Below are positions 63,384 through 64,000 of a stretch of DNA of 64,000 bases, piece by piece. The DNA is from Streptomyces orinoci. GTDB taxonomy: Bacteria; Actinomycetota; Actinomycetes; Streptomycetales; Streptomycetaceae. Numbering within the stretch: position 1 is the stretch's first letter; each line of letters begins with the position of its first letter. The notes below the pieces were generated by a model. The model saw only the letters and a program-made list of their open reading frames with translations, had not been told where the DNA came from and made no database searches. Position numbers and translations under genes: made by a program. Location: positions 141,001 through 205,000 of the forward strand of contig NZ_PHNC01000004.1 of assembly GCF_003121295.1 (NCBI RefSeq). The letters run 5' to 3'.

Positions 63384-63452
63384 CCGTGCGGCCCGTCCCG
63401 CCGCGCTCTCCGGCCGGCCGCGATCCGCGGCGGTCCGTTACGCTCGGTATGC

Positions 63453-64000
63453 ATGACTGACGCGCTTGACCGTACGCCGCTGGCCCGCGCCTTCTTCGAC
63501 CGTCCCGTCCTCGATGTCGCCCCCGATCTGCTCGGGCGGATCCTGGTCCGCAGCACCGAGCACGGGCCGATCGAACTCCGTATCACCGAGGTAGAGGCGT
63601 ACGCGGGCGAGCTGGACCCGGGCTCGCACGCCTACCGGGGCCGGACCGAGCGCAATGCCTCGATGTTCGGCCCGCCCGGTCATGCGTATGTCTACTTCAT
63701 CTATGGGATGTGGTTCAGCCTCAACCTGGTCTGCGGTCCCGAGGGCACGGCCAGCGGTGTGCTGCTGCGCGCCGGTGAGGTGATCAAGGGCGCCGAGCTG
63801 GCGCGCAAGCGCCGGCCCAAGGCCCGCAAGGACCGCGAGCTGGCCCAGGGCCCGGCCCGGCTGGCCACCGCCCTGGACATCGACCGCGGTCTCAACGGAA
63901 CCGACATCTGCGCCGGGCCCGGCGCCCCGCTGTCGGTACTGAAGGGCGCCCCCGCCCCAGCGGCGCGGATCCTCAACGGTCCCCGCACGGGTGTGGGCGG
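63453..64000 (+). CDS. DNA-3-methyladenine glycosylase (Mpg/AAG type), partial at right edge
   Basis: At least 182 residues of a base-excision repair enzyme that removes alkylated purines. Family stretches are [20 protein letters not shown] (about residues 12-31), the catalytic [20 protein letters not shown] (Glu in VEAY), [20 protein letters not shown] and [17 protein letters not shown] [13 protein letters not shown]. Start ATG 63453. The window ends about 20-30 residues before the usual C-terminus. Confidence 0.94.
   Translation, partial: MTDALDRTPLARAFFDRPVLDVAPDLLGRILVRSTEHGPIELRITEVEAYAGELDPGSHAYRGRTERNASMFGPPGHAYVYFIYGMWFSLNLVCGPEGTASGVLLRAGEVIKGAELARKRRPKARKDRELAQGPARLATALDIDRGLNGTDICAGPGAPLSVLKGAPAPAARILNGPRTGVG

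Overview
The DNA is about 72-74% G+C, uses GTG and TTG starts freely, and carries chaplins, Gbn, a streptophobe-family protein and other genes known mainly from Streptomyces. Gene order (B12 gene, Pit transporter, fuculose aldolase, ABC-F, gbn, enoyl-CoA hydratase, Asp23 block, then moaA, tyrS, tldD/tldE, fabG-fabI, serB, an FHA-ABC transporter, chaplins, NfeD/SPFH, 3-methyladenine glycosylase) resembles the Streptomyces coelicolor core chromosome around SCO1790-SCO1850. This comparison is from memory, not from a search. I see no tRNA, rRNA, CRISPR array, transposase or integrase.

Layout. 1-2.6 kb: cobD runs off the left edge behind a cobalamin riboswitch, followed by a small membrane protein and a Pit phosphate transporter with a clear PhoP box. 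2.6-9.8 kb: housekeeping genes including an ABC-F ATPase and gbn, whose upstream DNA holds five GATC sites. 10-13 kb: a compact envelope-stress block (two Asp23 proteins, a DUF2273-like protein, a DUF6286 protein, AmaP) flanked on both sides by a dispersed Streptomyces intergenic repeat. 13.3-18 kb: SDR, SURF1, DEDDh exonuclease, PPOX-fold protein and a shortened RING-domain protein. 18.2-22.3 kb: a TetR regulator, its likely operator, and a translationally coupled operon of an acetoacetate-decarboxylase-like protein and two amidohydrolases.

22.3-27.4 kb is an accessory island with more A/T in third codon positions. It holds an Rpn-like nuclease and a probable minimal RiPP cluster: a 35-residue Gly/Asn/Asp-rich peptide, a protein-L-isoaspartate methyltransferase homologue starting at the base after the peptide stop codon, a 76-residue protein of unknown role, and a divergent XRE/TPR regulator. 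No ATP-grasp, lanthipeptide or lasso enzyme is nearby, so an aspartimide-forming (imiditide-like) system is the best reading. A frameshifted HTH gene with a two-hairpin leader closes the island. This cluster is the main candidate for something new.

27.5-46.7 kb: a fatty-acid-hydroxylase/lysoplasmalogenase pair (possible ether-lipid breakdown), a secreted subtilisin, DUF485-acetate symporter, moaA, tyrS, tldD/tldE, fabG-fabI, a GntR regulator beside an MFS exporter with its 38-residue partner, a SixA-like phosphatase and serB. 46.9-64 kb: a streptophobe-family membrane protein with a long Gly-Pro-Tyr tail, a double-FHA ABC transporter, a transglycosylase, a nitroreductase, a GAF kinase/LuxR regulator pair, two tandem chaplins (the second with a histidine-rich tail), an ABC ATPase, NfeD with a stomatin-like protein, a TauE-type permease, an HNH protein, a PEBP-like protein, a secreted RNase with its barstar inhibitor, and a 3-methyladenine glycosylase cut by the right edge. 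Several convergent pairs are separated by near-perfect hairpin terminators.
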